Source of the DNA: Ariolimax columbianus
Lineage: Eukaryota > Mollusca > Gastropoda > Stylommatophora > Arionidae
Direction: 5' to 3'
Length of the DNA stretch: 64,000 nucleotides
Assembly (NCBI GenBank): GCA_036924085.1
Contig: JAVGWX010000012.1
Span: 5,410,043-5,474,042, forward strand
Both the position numbers and the translations under genes were made by a program. The first letter of the stretch is position 1; each line of letters begins with the position of its first letter. Positions 35,801 to 47,800 of the stretch are shown one piece after another. Under the pieces are notes generated by a model. It was not told where the DNA came from. It did not search any database and saw only the letters and a program-made list of their open reading frames with translations.

Positions 35801-38800
35801 ACTCTACTAGACCCTCATTTGATTGAAAGTCCTGCAGTCTGTGTATTGTTGATGTATCTATTGCAGTGTCATCATCCAACAAGCAGTCATTGATAGACCT
35901 CAAAATGTCACCCCTATCCATATCCTTCATTTCCATTCTCATACTGTAGGTTGGTGCCCTGTGGACCCCACACCTGACCTTTTCCTCTGACAAAGAAGCC
36001 CAGCCTGATTTCCACTCTGCATATCATTGATCCATCGGTATATGTGACAGTTTTCACTACCCTGGGTCTTATCACTTTTCAGATGGTCAACTTCAAGTTG
36101 CACCGCTCTCTGCATTCGTTGCCTAAGGTTATGATGGACTCTGGTAATCTGTAATTCAATGACCAGTGTGAATGCCCTAATTCTCCTCAACTGTAGTATC
36201 CTGTCCAATCATTCTTTCTGCCTACGACATCACTTTCTTTATTCTTGATATCATCATCTTTTTTTAACTGATGTAAAGAATGAATCTTGTGAACTTCAGT
36301 TCAGTTCATCCCGTAACCCATCAGCTCGTTAGGGCACACATGAAGACATGAAAATCCCACGCCAACCCTCTCTGACCCGGGCTGCGACCGATCCGTTATA
36401 ATAGATTTCGATTTTGTCCTCGTGTATGATTCTTAGGCTTGAAATCAGCTGGCGGTGCCCATCTCCTCTCCAAGCTGCGGTGTGCCAACATCTGCAAGTA
36501 ACCTGAAGGAGCCCGTCCCCCCAGGCGAGCCATTGCCTCGTTAGCCTAGAGCCTCACGGTTCTAGTTGCCCAGTGTGTACCCCGAGGAGGTGAGGTTGGC
36601 TTGTGAGCTCACTGTAATCGGCAGGCTACTAATTTCACTTTTCACTCTTCCAGGGAAGAGCTAGCCGACCTCAGCGACACTGGAATGCGGCACCAAGCAT
36701 GAGCACACCTTACACCTTCCGGTCATGGCACGCAATATCCAAGCAGGTCGTGCACACCAACCAAGGACGGTGCGCAATCCGTAGTGACGTCCTATCCAAC
36801 AACGCATATTCTATTACACATGAAGAACAGATCGTGTATTTCCGAATACCAATGAAATTTACACACATAGGCTTCCTGTGAATAGCGTAGGACGTGTTAG
36901 AAAATGATCATCACACAACACCGCGCCCCACACATGTGAAGTGGAACGAACAAACCTCACGAATATCGCAGTACCATGAGAGCATCTGTTGCCTGGTCGC
37001 CATCTTACCGGAAGTATATTACCGGAACTTGAGCACATTAACTATAATACAAACAAGACACATTTTGGCAGCAGTTCTTGGAAATCCAGGTTATCAGGAA
37101 AATATTTATGCTGGAGACTAAATTTTATGTAAATATTTTAGCAGATGATTACACACACACACACTTTCTCACCTTGATTGCACACACTCTCTATTTCTAT
37201 TTTTCTCTCTCTCTCTCTCTCTCTCTCTCCCTCCTTCCTTCCTTCCTTCCTTCCTTCCAGGGGTAAAAAGAATATACTAACAAATGCTGAAAGCGTTTCT
37301 AAAACATTGTAGCTGCTATGAAATGTTAACAACTGATTGTCAATCCTTGTTTGATTAGGTTGATGAAATGTTAACAACTGATTGTCAATCCTTGTTTGAT
37401 TAGGTTGATGAAATGTTAACTGATTGTCAATCCTTGTTTGATCAGGTTGCTGAAATGTTAACAACTGATTGTCAATCCTTGTTTGATTAGGTTGATGAAA
37501 TGTTAACAACTGATTGTCAATCCTTGTTTGATTAGGTTGATGAAATGTTAACAACTGATTGTCAATCCTTGTTTGATTAGGTTGATGAAATGTTAACAAC
37601 TGATTGTCAATCCTTGTTTGATCAGGTTGATGAAATGTTAACAACTGATTGTCAATCCTTGTTTGATTAGGTTGATGAAATGTTAACAACTGATTGTCAA
37701 TCCTTGTTTGATCAGGTTGATGAAATGTTAACAACTGATTGTCAATCCTTGTTTGATTAGGTTGATGAAATGTTAACAACTGATTGTCAATCCTTGTTTG
37801 ATCAGGTTGATGAAATGTTAACAACTGATTGTCAATCCTTGTTTGATCAGGTTGATGAAATGTTAACAACTGATTGTCAATCCTTGTTTGATCAGGTTGA
37901 TGAAATGTTAACAACTGATTGTCAATCCTTGTTTGATCAGGTTGATGAAATGTTAACAACTGATTGTCAATCCTTGTTTGATCAGGTTGATGAAATGTTA
38001 ACAACTGATTGTCAATCCTTGTTTGATCAGGTTGATGAAATGTTAACAACTGATTGTCAATCCTTGTTTGATTAGGTTGATGAAATGTTAACAACTGATT
38101 GTCAATCCTTGTTTGATTAGGTTGATGAAATGTTAACAACTGATTGTCAATCCTTGTTTGATTAGGTTGATGAAATGTTAACAACTGATTGTCAATCCTT
38201 GTTTGATCAGGTTGATGAAATGTTAACAACTGATTGTCAATCCTTGTTTGATCAGGTTGATGAAATGTTAACAACTGATTGTCAATCCTTGTTTGATCAG
38301 GTTGATGAAATGTTAACAACTGATTGTCAATCCTTGTTTGATCAGGTTGATGAAATGTTAACAACTGATTGTCAATCCTTGTTTGATCAGGTTGCTGTCA
38401 AGACACTACCCTTCTACAAGAAGTACTTCGGCATAGCTTATCCTCTGCCTAAAGTTGATCTCATTGCAATTGCTGACTTCTCTTCTGGTAAAACAATTTG
38501 TGCTTATTTTGATGTTCATGGGGAAGCATGTGGCCTAGGGGTTTGTGAGCTTGGTTTACAGTCTCAATGCTCCAAATTCAAATCAGGTTGGGGATCAAGA
38601 TGCTGAGCAGCGCATAAGCTGCAGTGGTCAGTGACCCATAGCTGACTGCTAGCATCAGGGCCAGCGAACCATAGCTGCCAAGACCCTTCTACACCTCCAC
38701 GCGGTGATCCTAAATAACAGGCTGCAGTAGGGCAGACTGGCTAAGGAGAAGGGATGGAAGAGGGAATGCTAACCTGGTATTCAAAAAATGCTTGCTGAAG

Positions 38801-41800
38801 TCGGATGTGTTGGACCGAAAGGTGCAAATATCGCAGCCAAGCTGTAAAACTACAACACAACGCAATCCGTTCTCTGGACTACATTCTGCCACTTAAGCCT
38901 TTTCAGGGTTTGGTAGCGGGAGATTGAGAACGAAGAAGAAGAAGAAAGTCAGGTTGTGCTTAGTTTGACAGGCCAGCATGTTGTGGTTTTTTTTTGTGGT
39001 ATGACCGCTTGTTATGCAAGAAAGTTTTCATTTAGTGTTCATTCAATGTTAGAAACGGTAAGGAATGCAAAGTTTCCATACCACCAGTCTCCTAACCAAG
39101 TGGATATGGATTTAAAACCTCGGGTATAGCATAATTATTTCTGTTTGGGGTAAAGTAGAAACCTAGCCTGTATACTATATGGCAACTGCAAAGGCACATG
39201 ACCTTCACACCTCAGCCCTAGAAATTGGTAACCAGCATTGTGAAGAAATGCTGTAATGATAGTGTGTTTTTTAGATAGAGAAAAACATTTTTATTCCCAT
39301 TTGAGCTCAGATGTTGCTTACAGTACTCGTTAGCACTGATTGGTTGAATGACCCATTGAATTGTCATTAACAGTGTCATCAAGAGACTAAGCTTACAACT
39401 AATGACTGCATCATTGTCATCAGAGATCATAACGCTGCGATGCCAAGACTCAATATTGCATCAGAAAATGATGCAAAACCAACAGCGAGTGTATGGCTCA
39501 TACAAAATCTATTTTTCTCCAAAACAAAAGCCAAATGAAAAGTTGTATTTTCATGAATATGAATAAATTAGTAAAGGTAATTTGTGCACTATCCAGTATA
39601 AATCAGGCCCACAAAACATTTTATAACCACGTTCTGGACTCAAGACAAGAGTTTACGCTACAATCTTTAAAATATTCTTATTTAGCACAAACTTACCGAT
39701 ATATGTTGGGGAACTGAGATGCTAGTCCAGTCAAGCACAGCATACTGTCCAGGATGTCGCATTAGGGTCAATACACTGACCAAGACCACAATCTCTTGTA
39801 TCGTTCCCTGGAAACAGACTGTTTTCAAGGCAGCCTGGCTGACGAGATGTGGATCGGTGTGATCCCTGTATTGGTGAGCGCCACGCAGATGAAGCCGAGC
39901 ATAGCACAACTGCCTGGAGGATCGCTAACCACCTTCATCAGCATGCTGAAGATGTGAGGAAAGCTACTACAACCTGCCACTTAACGTCCTTTTCAGTAAA
40001 CTTACTCATTGTATGCATTAAACAACAACAACCGAAATATGGTTTCAGTACTGTCACAGCTTCGATTTATTTATAAAATATGAATATGAAATCTTCTGTT
40101 CAGTTTCACCCAACCCATGGCCGCATGCTTAATTTGATGTTTGACTCCTCCCCACCATTTAACTTGTCACTCGAGCCAAAATATATCGTACATGCCTGCC
40201 TTAGATGTTACTATGTTAGTTGATTTCTTTTGTTAACTAGGATAATTTGCCTTTTCACTCCAAGGGAAGCATATGCCACCACTACAGCTGGCCCATTTAC
40301 AGGAAGTCTGCATCTGAGCATTTGTAATAATGGTTTCATAGTAATAAGCTTACATGATGAGATTGCTAGCATCATGCACAATCTTCTTTAATTTAATATT
40401 TATTATACTCATGTCTTGACGTTTCACCGTCATATCTCGGACAATTTAGTAATCATTATTATTCCAACACTTATCATTAGGTGCCATGGAAAACTGGGGC
40501 CTCATTACATACAGAGAAACAGCCCTGCTGGTGGACCCTGAAAACTCTTCAGCTAGGATCAAGCAATGGGTGGCTCTTGTAGTTGGACATGAACTAGCTC
40601 ACCAGTGGTTTGGAAACTTGGTCACCATGGTAAGTCACAGTCTGAAGCATCTATACTGCATGTACCTGCCTCTTACTTTCTTGTTTTGGCTGCTTGTGGA
40701 TTTATTATCCACCTGAGGTAAAATCCTGGAATAGACTGTCGTCAGCCTTTTGGGTTTGTGTCCAGTGAAAACTTGGTTGACAAATTTAGTTGACTCATAA
40801 TTGGATAGGAAGACATAGATAATCTTTTGATAACAGGCAAGAGAAGCAGAGGAAGTCAAAGAAAAGAATGTGATGACGTGAGGCTAGATGAGAAGACAAA
40901 GATCATCTGAAATGCTTCAAGGACAAAATATTAATGAAGGAATTGAGATGACAGACTGATGTTTAGAATCACAGACATTTTCTTCTGCTAATTGGATGAT
41001 CAGCATCTATTCTGAACTCCCTCATGGGTTGCCTTCAGCGACACGACATCAACGTTTTCCATACCTTTACTAGGCTCTATCTACTCTGACCTTTCCGTTT
41101 CTTCCTTCGACTTACCTGCCCCTTTACTTTTATCACTTCGTGTACTTTCCTTGCCAGTCTTTTCACTTTCGCTCAAAATGGACTATGTTGCTAAGTCTCT
41201 TTTTTTGTGTGTTATCTCTTTTTGTTGTGTTCATCTGTTCCGCCCTGATGAGTTAATAATAATAGTAACATACATCATCTCAATATGGACATAGCATATG
41301 TGTACAGAAATTGTAGACAAATTATATTTGCTTAAAAGTGCCTACTTAGGGACACAGAAGAAATACAAACAAATGACATATTCTGGATTTCTGATCTGCT
41401 AATAATGTCATTGTTGGGGCCTGTAAACCTACCTAGTAAAAGGTCAATGAGTTATTCTCACTTTTATGCTTGTATTTTACTTTGACCCTTCTTCACTCCA
41501 GCTGGAGTATACGACCACATTTGCAGTTGGCCTCCTTTAGGAAGCCTGCCTAAAGAGAACCAGCTTCATTCATATATCAAACCACCTACACCAAAAATAT
41601 GGAGAACTTAATTCCCAACCAACCTACAGAAATAGAAATGCTTATTAACCTGTAGCACTCCAATGTCCTGTCTCTTTGAATCAGCTCGGCCTACAAAAAC
41701 GGTGTGCGGAAAAAATTTTTTTTTTTTTGAACGGAGTCACTCCTGACAGCCATTTTTTACTGCTGACTACGCCCTCCATATATACACGATATTTTGCCGG

Positions 41801-44800
41801 TTAAAGTATCGTATGTGCGATTACAAATGGCTTTTGAACAGTTTTAATTTTGTATACGCCGTTTGGAGCAAGCCGACTTTTTGCGAAAGGGGAAGTAGGT
41901 TGTTGAGAAAGATTTTTATCGCGTAGATCTGTTTATTTTGTTTGTTTAAATGAAAGAACTACGTTTGAATTGGAAACTAACAGTTGTGTAGATATTGTAA
42001 ACACAGTATCGATACGTTGTTGTGGTTTCCATGGTTTTCTATCGAAGCGACTAGGCCTAGTGGTCGAGTCCAAATTTTTTCCGAGATTTTCATAAATTTT
42101 CAACTTCATCTTTTTAAATCTCAAAAACTAACAAACATACAACAAAAACAATAACACCCACATGTTCGTTATGCTATTGTGTATCTACACGCCAGAAAAT
42201 CATATTTATTGACAAACAAATATAAAAGTTACAAATTTTGAAAGACGACTACCACAGCGACTAATTAAGAAAATTAATTAGGTCAAATATTTTTCAAAAA
42301 TATATTGGAGTGCGTAAGGTTAACTATGAAGAGCCAAGCTGCAACATAAACAACATCGAAATAAGTACAGAGATCCCAGGAATCAGAAGAAAAGACCAAC
42401 ACAGTGTCCACGAGCTGAAAATTCTAGCACAAACAATGATTGAGGAGAAAAATAATACCAAGGAATGGACACAGGTGTACACAGATGGTTCAGCAGAGGG
42501 GGCAGGCCAAAATGGGGGAGGAGGCATATTCATAAGACACAAAAGTGGAAATATAACAGAAAACAGAAGAGGCCCTCCCAACAGGAAAGTTGTCCACAAA
42601 CCTCAGCAGAATCGATGGCCCTCCTGCGAGCACTGAAAATACTTCAAACAGAAAGGCAACCTCCAACAAAAATAGCTGTATTCACGGACTGCAGAGTACT
42701 ATTAGAGACAATACAAAAAACAAACAACGAACCACTGTTATCAGAGCAGAACTGAGAAAACTCCAGAGATCCTCAACAATAGCGCTCCATGGGCTACCCT
42801 CCCATTGCGGAATCACGGGAAACGTGACAGCTGATGCTCTGGTAAAAGATATCAGCAAAAAGGCACAATTTAATCATCGAGTACCATACAGAGAAACCAA
42901 GAACATCATCAGAAATCAGTATATACACTAAGGGAGAGAAGACAGAAACAAAAGCAGTATGCCAGACCCAATTCACTATCTCAAAAGAAATCAACAAAGT
43001 ACCTTATTTCGCCTGAGAACTGGACACTGCAGACTACTAGAACATCTTTACTGACTGAAGATCTCACACACCGATGAGTGCCCATGTGGAACAGGATGCC
43101 AGAACCCTGAGCATATTCTACAGGAATGCCCAATCTATAGGGAAATGAGATGCCAGACCTGGCCAGAAGGTGCGGAGCTGAGACAAAAGCTGTGGGGCAG
43201 TCGCTCTGACCTGGTGAAGACTACAGACTTCATCATGGCGACTGGCCTGCAGATATAGCATGACCAGAAGATCCTGAAAGAAGAAGAGGAAGCCTGAGCC
43301 AAAGCACTTTTAGTGGTCCTATTCTGTTGTCCTTAGCAAGGGGCCTGAGGATCCACTCTTTAATTCATGTATCATATGTGAAGTGTCGTTTCTGGAGCTT
43401 TATTTCAAACCAGAAGTATACTCCCCACTCAGCAGGTTTTGTTAGCTTGTATCAATGGTGATGTGCAAAGCTGTGAGTCTTTTACCCTACAAGGGGTTAG
43501 GCAGCACTGATGGATGCCATTTGCTCTCAGTGCAAGAATGGTTCAGCTCTCGTCTCTAATGCAGAATTCTCCAGAAAAGCACTCAGACAGTTATCCTGGT
43601 GTTTGTAGTAGTGTGTGTTTGTGCATGTATTGCTCATTGATTCATATGTTGTGTTTTCTTGTTTGACCTACTGTTTTCTATGTGACATGCCATTATTCAC
43701 ACATTCTCTGCCATACTCTGGCTAAATATGAAGGCTGCCTTGCCTTTGTATCAGTTATCGTGCCCATCGACTGTGTTTATTTTGTGATTTGTTAAGTGCT
43801 TTCATTTGCTCTGTGTCCCTGATGAAGACCATAACCTGGGTTTCATTCTGTTTCGGTGAGGTGGGGTAACTTAGCCATACCTGTATATGTTTTTATCAAC
43901 GTTTGAGAATTATTGGAGATGAATAATGAAATCATTGATCAATACTGCATCTTTTTTTTTAAGGAATGGTGGACACATCTGTGGCTGAATGAGGGATTTG
44001 CCTCATGGATAGAGTATCTGTGTGTGGACTATTGCTTCCCTGAGTATGATGTGTGGACCCAGTTTGTTAACAATGACTTGGGGCAGGCTCTCGAAATGGA
44101 TGCTCTGGACAATAGCCATCCTATTGAGGTGTGTGGTGGGGAGTTGTGGAAAAGAGCGAAGATGTATCGATGTTCATGTTGTGCGAATATTAAGTGATAT
44201 TTATTTGTGAAATAATAAAATCCAGTGGGCTCTATACTACTGACTTTGTACTGGTTGAGAATCCTACTGTATGTCCAAAATGCTTAGCTCTTTGTGTGTT
44301 ACAGCTATCATCCATGTCACCATAGTGAATTTGTTTCTTGTATTTTCCAATCCCTCTCTGTCATTTCTGCAAACTATATAAAGTTTTAAAATGCATTCTT
44401 TTCCCTGTTTTTTTTCTCTGCTTGTTATAAATTTGAGTCTGTTATTCCTTTTCCATAATATCGTTTCCTTTTGTATTTATTTCAGTACCAGTGTATGTGT
44501 GTGTAAATATATATATATATACATTTTGTTTTACATGCTTATTTCTGGAATGTTTTAAATCTAGTTTTTTTTCTGCTCTCTTTAGTAAAATTGCCATTCT
44601 TTGTTGCACCAGTAATCGTTTGTTCTGATTCTTCTCATTATATTGTTTCTGGATGCTACATGCCAAATCTGTAATAAGACCTTTAAAGTTAGTAATTGTA
44701 ACAGCTTTCTTTCATATCATTAAATTGTTTATGTAATCTTTCCCTACCGATATACGTAGTCACTTCTGTTATACCCTGGGGTGTAGAGGTTATGTCATCT

Positions 44801-47800
44801 TTCCCTACCTATTTACAAAGTCACTTCTGTTCTACCCTGGGGTGTAGAGGTTAATTTATTTTTCCCTACCTATTTATGTAGTCACTTCTGTTCTACCTTG
44901 GGGTGTAGAGGTTATGTTATCTTTCCCATCTGTCCTAATTTACTGAAGGCATGAACAGTAGTTTGAAAAAAAGCAAGTTCATAAGCACTAAAAGGGGACG
45001 ATGTGGGTTAGTGGATACGTGACATGGCTCACAATCTGAAAGTGCTGGGTTTGCTCCCCATCACAGCACCGTCCGTTATCCCGAGGAAGCAAACCCTTAG
45101 AAAATGCAGGAGGAAGCAGACCCTTACATAAAATGCATGTCGAAGTCAGATGCACTGAGCAGACAGGCACAAAATAAAAACATAGTGCATCGCACACCGC
45201 CTTGGGGGAAAAGAGAAATAAGGCGAACGGCACAAAAAAAAAAGCACCAAACCAATAGAGCAATACATTTTTAAAGTCAGGTATGTAGGAGTGGATTGGA
45301 TCAGCCAAATTGAGTTTTCTTATGGATCTACTGAATAACTCATTCGGTGCCAAATAGTGCATTTTATGGACTATCTGTATTTGGCTGAATGAGCAGAGTG
45401 ATAATTTTGACTCAGAAACTTGGAATACTTTCAGTTTAAATTTGCATTAAGATATTACTGAAGGAATTTGAAAAATCCAAGTGTGAGATTAGCAAGTATG
45501 AGTTTGTCATTGGTGTTGCCTGTCTTTCAAGCTATCTTACTGTATCTACAGGACGACATATATGTTGATGGAATAAAAAAGATGGTTGCAGATTATTATC
45601 AACTTTATAAAGCAGGCTGTCTGGTCTGTTTTATTAAGAATTGTTTGTTGTTTTTGCAGGATTAGATCCACTTTTTAAACCCAACGTATTAGCTGGAGTA
45701 CACACAAATAAAGGTAGGGAGGAAATATCAGCAGTATCACCAATGTGTCAATCACAAGATGTCAATAATATTGTCTATGACAACAGTATGCAGGTGAAAG
45801 CTGTCATTGTATGAGGTCTTGGTACATGGCGTTTTCCCCCATCACAACTAGGAAATATGTCAGCAAGATTCTTTTTTTATATCATTTCATATAATTCTAC
45901 TTTATAGCGTAACATATCTGTCTCTGGTTTTTTTGTTTAGGTTGAGGTTGGCCACCCATCTGAGGTGGATGAAATCTTTGATGCCATTTCTTACAGCAAA
46001 GGATCTTCTGTTATTAGAATGTTGCATGAGTACCTGGGAGATGAGGTAAGTTATAATATAGAAGCCACAAATAGCTGTTTGTGAAGCAACATTATAATCT
46101 TTACCAATCTGCGGACCGTACGACACAGCCAAACAGAGAACCTCTAATTTATATATTTGTTTGTGTGTGTGCTTGTCTAGATACATATATTAACCTTTAG
46201 CACGCCCTTGTCCGATCCCTTCTAACCAGCTCGGCCTGCAAAAACGGTGTGCGTAAAAAAAAATTTTTTTTTTGAACGGAGTCACTCCTGACAGCCATTT
46301 TTTACGCCCTCCATATATACACGATATTTTGCCGGTTAAAGTATCGTGTGTTCGATTACAAATGGCTTTTGAACAGTTTTAATTTTGTATACGCCGTTTG
46401 GAGCAAGCCGACTTTTTGCGAAAGGGGAAGTAGGTTGTTGAGAAAGATTTTTATCGCGTAGATCTGTTTATTTTGTTTGTTTAAATGAAAGAACTACGTT
46501 TTAATTGAAACTAACAGTTGTGGCGATATTGTAAACACAGTATCGATACGTTGTTGTGGTTTCCATGGTTTTCAATCGAAGCGACTAGGCCTAGTGGTCG
46601 AGTCCAAATTTTTCCCGAGATTTTCATAAATTTTCAACTTTATCTTTTTAAATCTCAAAAACTAACAAACATACAACAAAAACAATAACACCCACATGTT
46701 CGTTATGCTATTGTGTATCTACACGCCAGAAAATGATATTTATTGACAAACAAACAAAAGTTACAAATTTTGAAAGACGACTACCACAGCGACTAATTAA
46801 GAAAATTAATTAGGTCAAATTTTTTTCACAAATTATGTAGCGTGCCTAAGGTTAATAAAGAACTTGTTGGTGTTATTATAGTTATTGTGTATATGTTAGT
46901 TTCTGAGATAAAGAAGATGAAGGGGATAGTGGTGACAAATAGCAGAAACAAACTCACCTGGTAGCTGTGTCCGTAGGTTTCCGGAAGAAAAAAAAATTCG
47001 CTGAAAAACGTACTAATAGTACTATTGATGTTTACCGTAATGGCTACGTCTGTCACTTCGACTATGAATGTAATTATTGTATCTATATAAACAAACTAAA
47101 TAGATCTATCTCTAAATAAAACCGTTGCAGAAATGTAACTCTCCCATTCTCAATAATATGTGAATCTTCAAATCTAAGCAAAAAACAGAAGAAATCCTTT
47201 CCAAAATCTTAAAACAAACTTCACCATCGCCATTTTCTACGTCTAAACATACATGACAGAAGCTGGAACTCTCTACAATAAAAAGATCAGTATGTTCAGC
47301 TGTATCTATGGCATTAACTCTGTAGTTTAAATACGATAAAGCGATGACCCTAGCCCTGGTGGCGTGCAACGCCAGTGGTACGGAGCCAAATCGTCGTAAT
47401 CTGCTCTTGGCAGCCCAATGCCATTCTTAGATAGATACAGGTCTTCTTCAGTTGTTTCACTGCTCCATATAGTGTGTTGGCAATTGTCAGCGGAGTTTGT
47501 AAAAATCTTTTCCTCATGTCCGCAAGTGCCTGCTCTCAATGAGTAAATGTCTGTTTCATCGGGATGAGAACAATGTATCATCAAGGGCAGGTGCTGGGGA
47601 TTGATGCGGTTCAAGTGGCGATTGACTCTGGTTTGTCCTGTTTGGAACTGAAAGATGAAACTTTGATCTCTTCAATGTAGTTTATTTATGTCATCGTTAC
47701 TTTTTGGCTGTGACATTTCGTTAAATACACTGCGACCTGTTGTTCCCGTCGCCCGTCTGTTCATCCAAATTTCCCTGGTATTATTTTTAATAATTCATTT

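Noticed and set aside
37138..38364. A 408-codon open frame on - ([14 protein letters not shown] repeats)
   Set aside because: The 45-bp period keeps any stop-free frame open across all units. It runs antisense over the acceptor array and has no support.
45468..45720. Possible extra coding exon in intron 9 (frame with [20 protein letters not shown])
   Set aside because: Exons 9 and 10 join directly in phase and match the family without a gap; this frame has no match in the peptidase.
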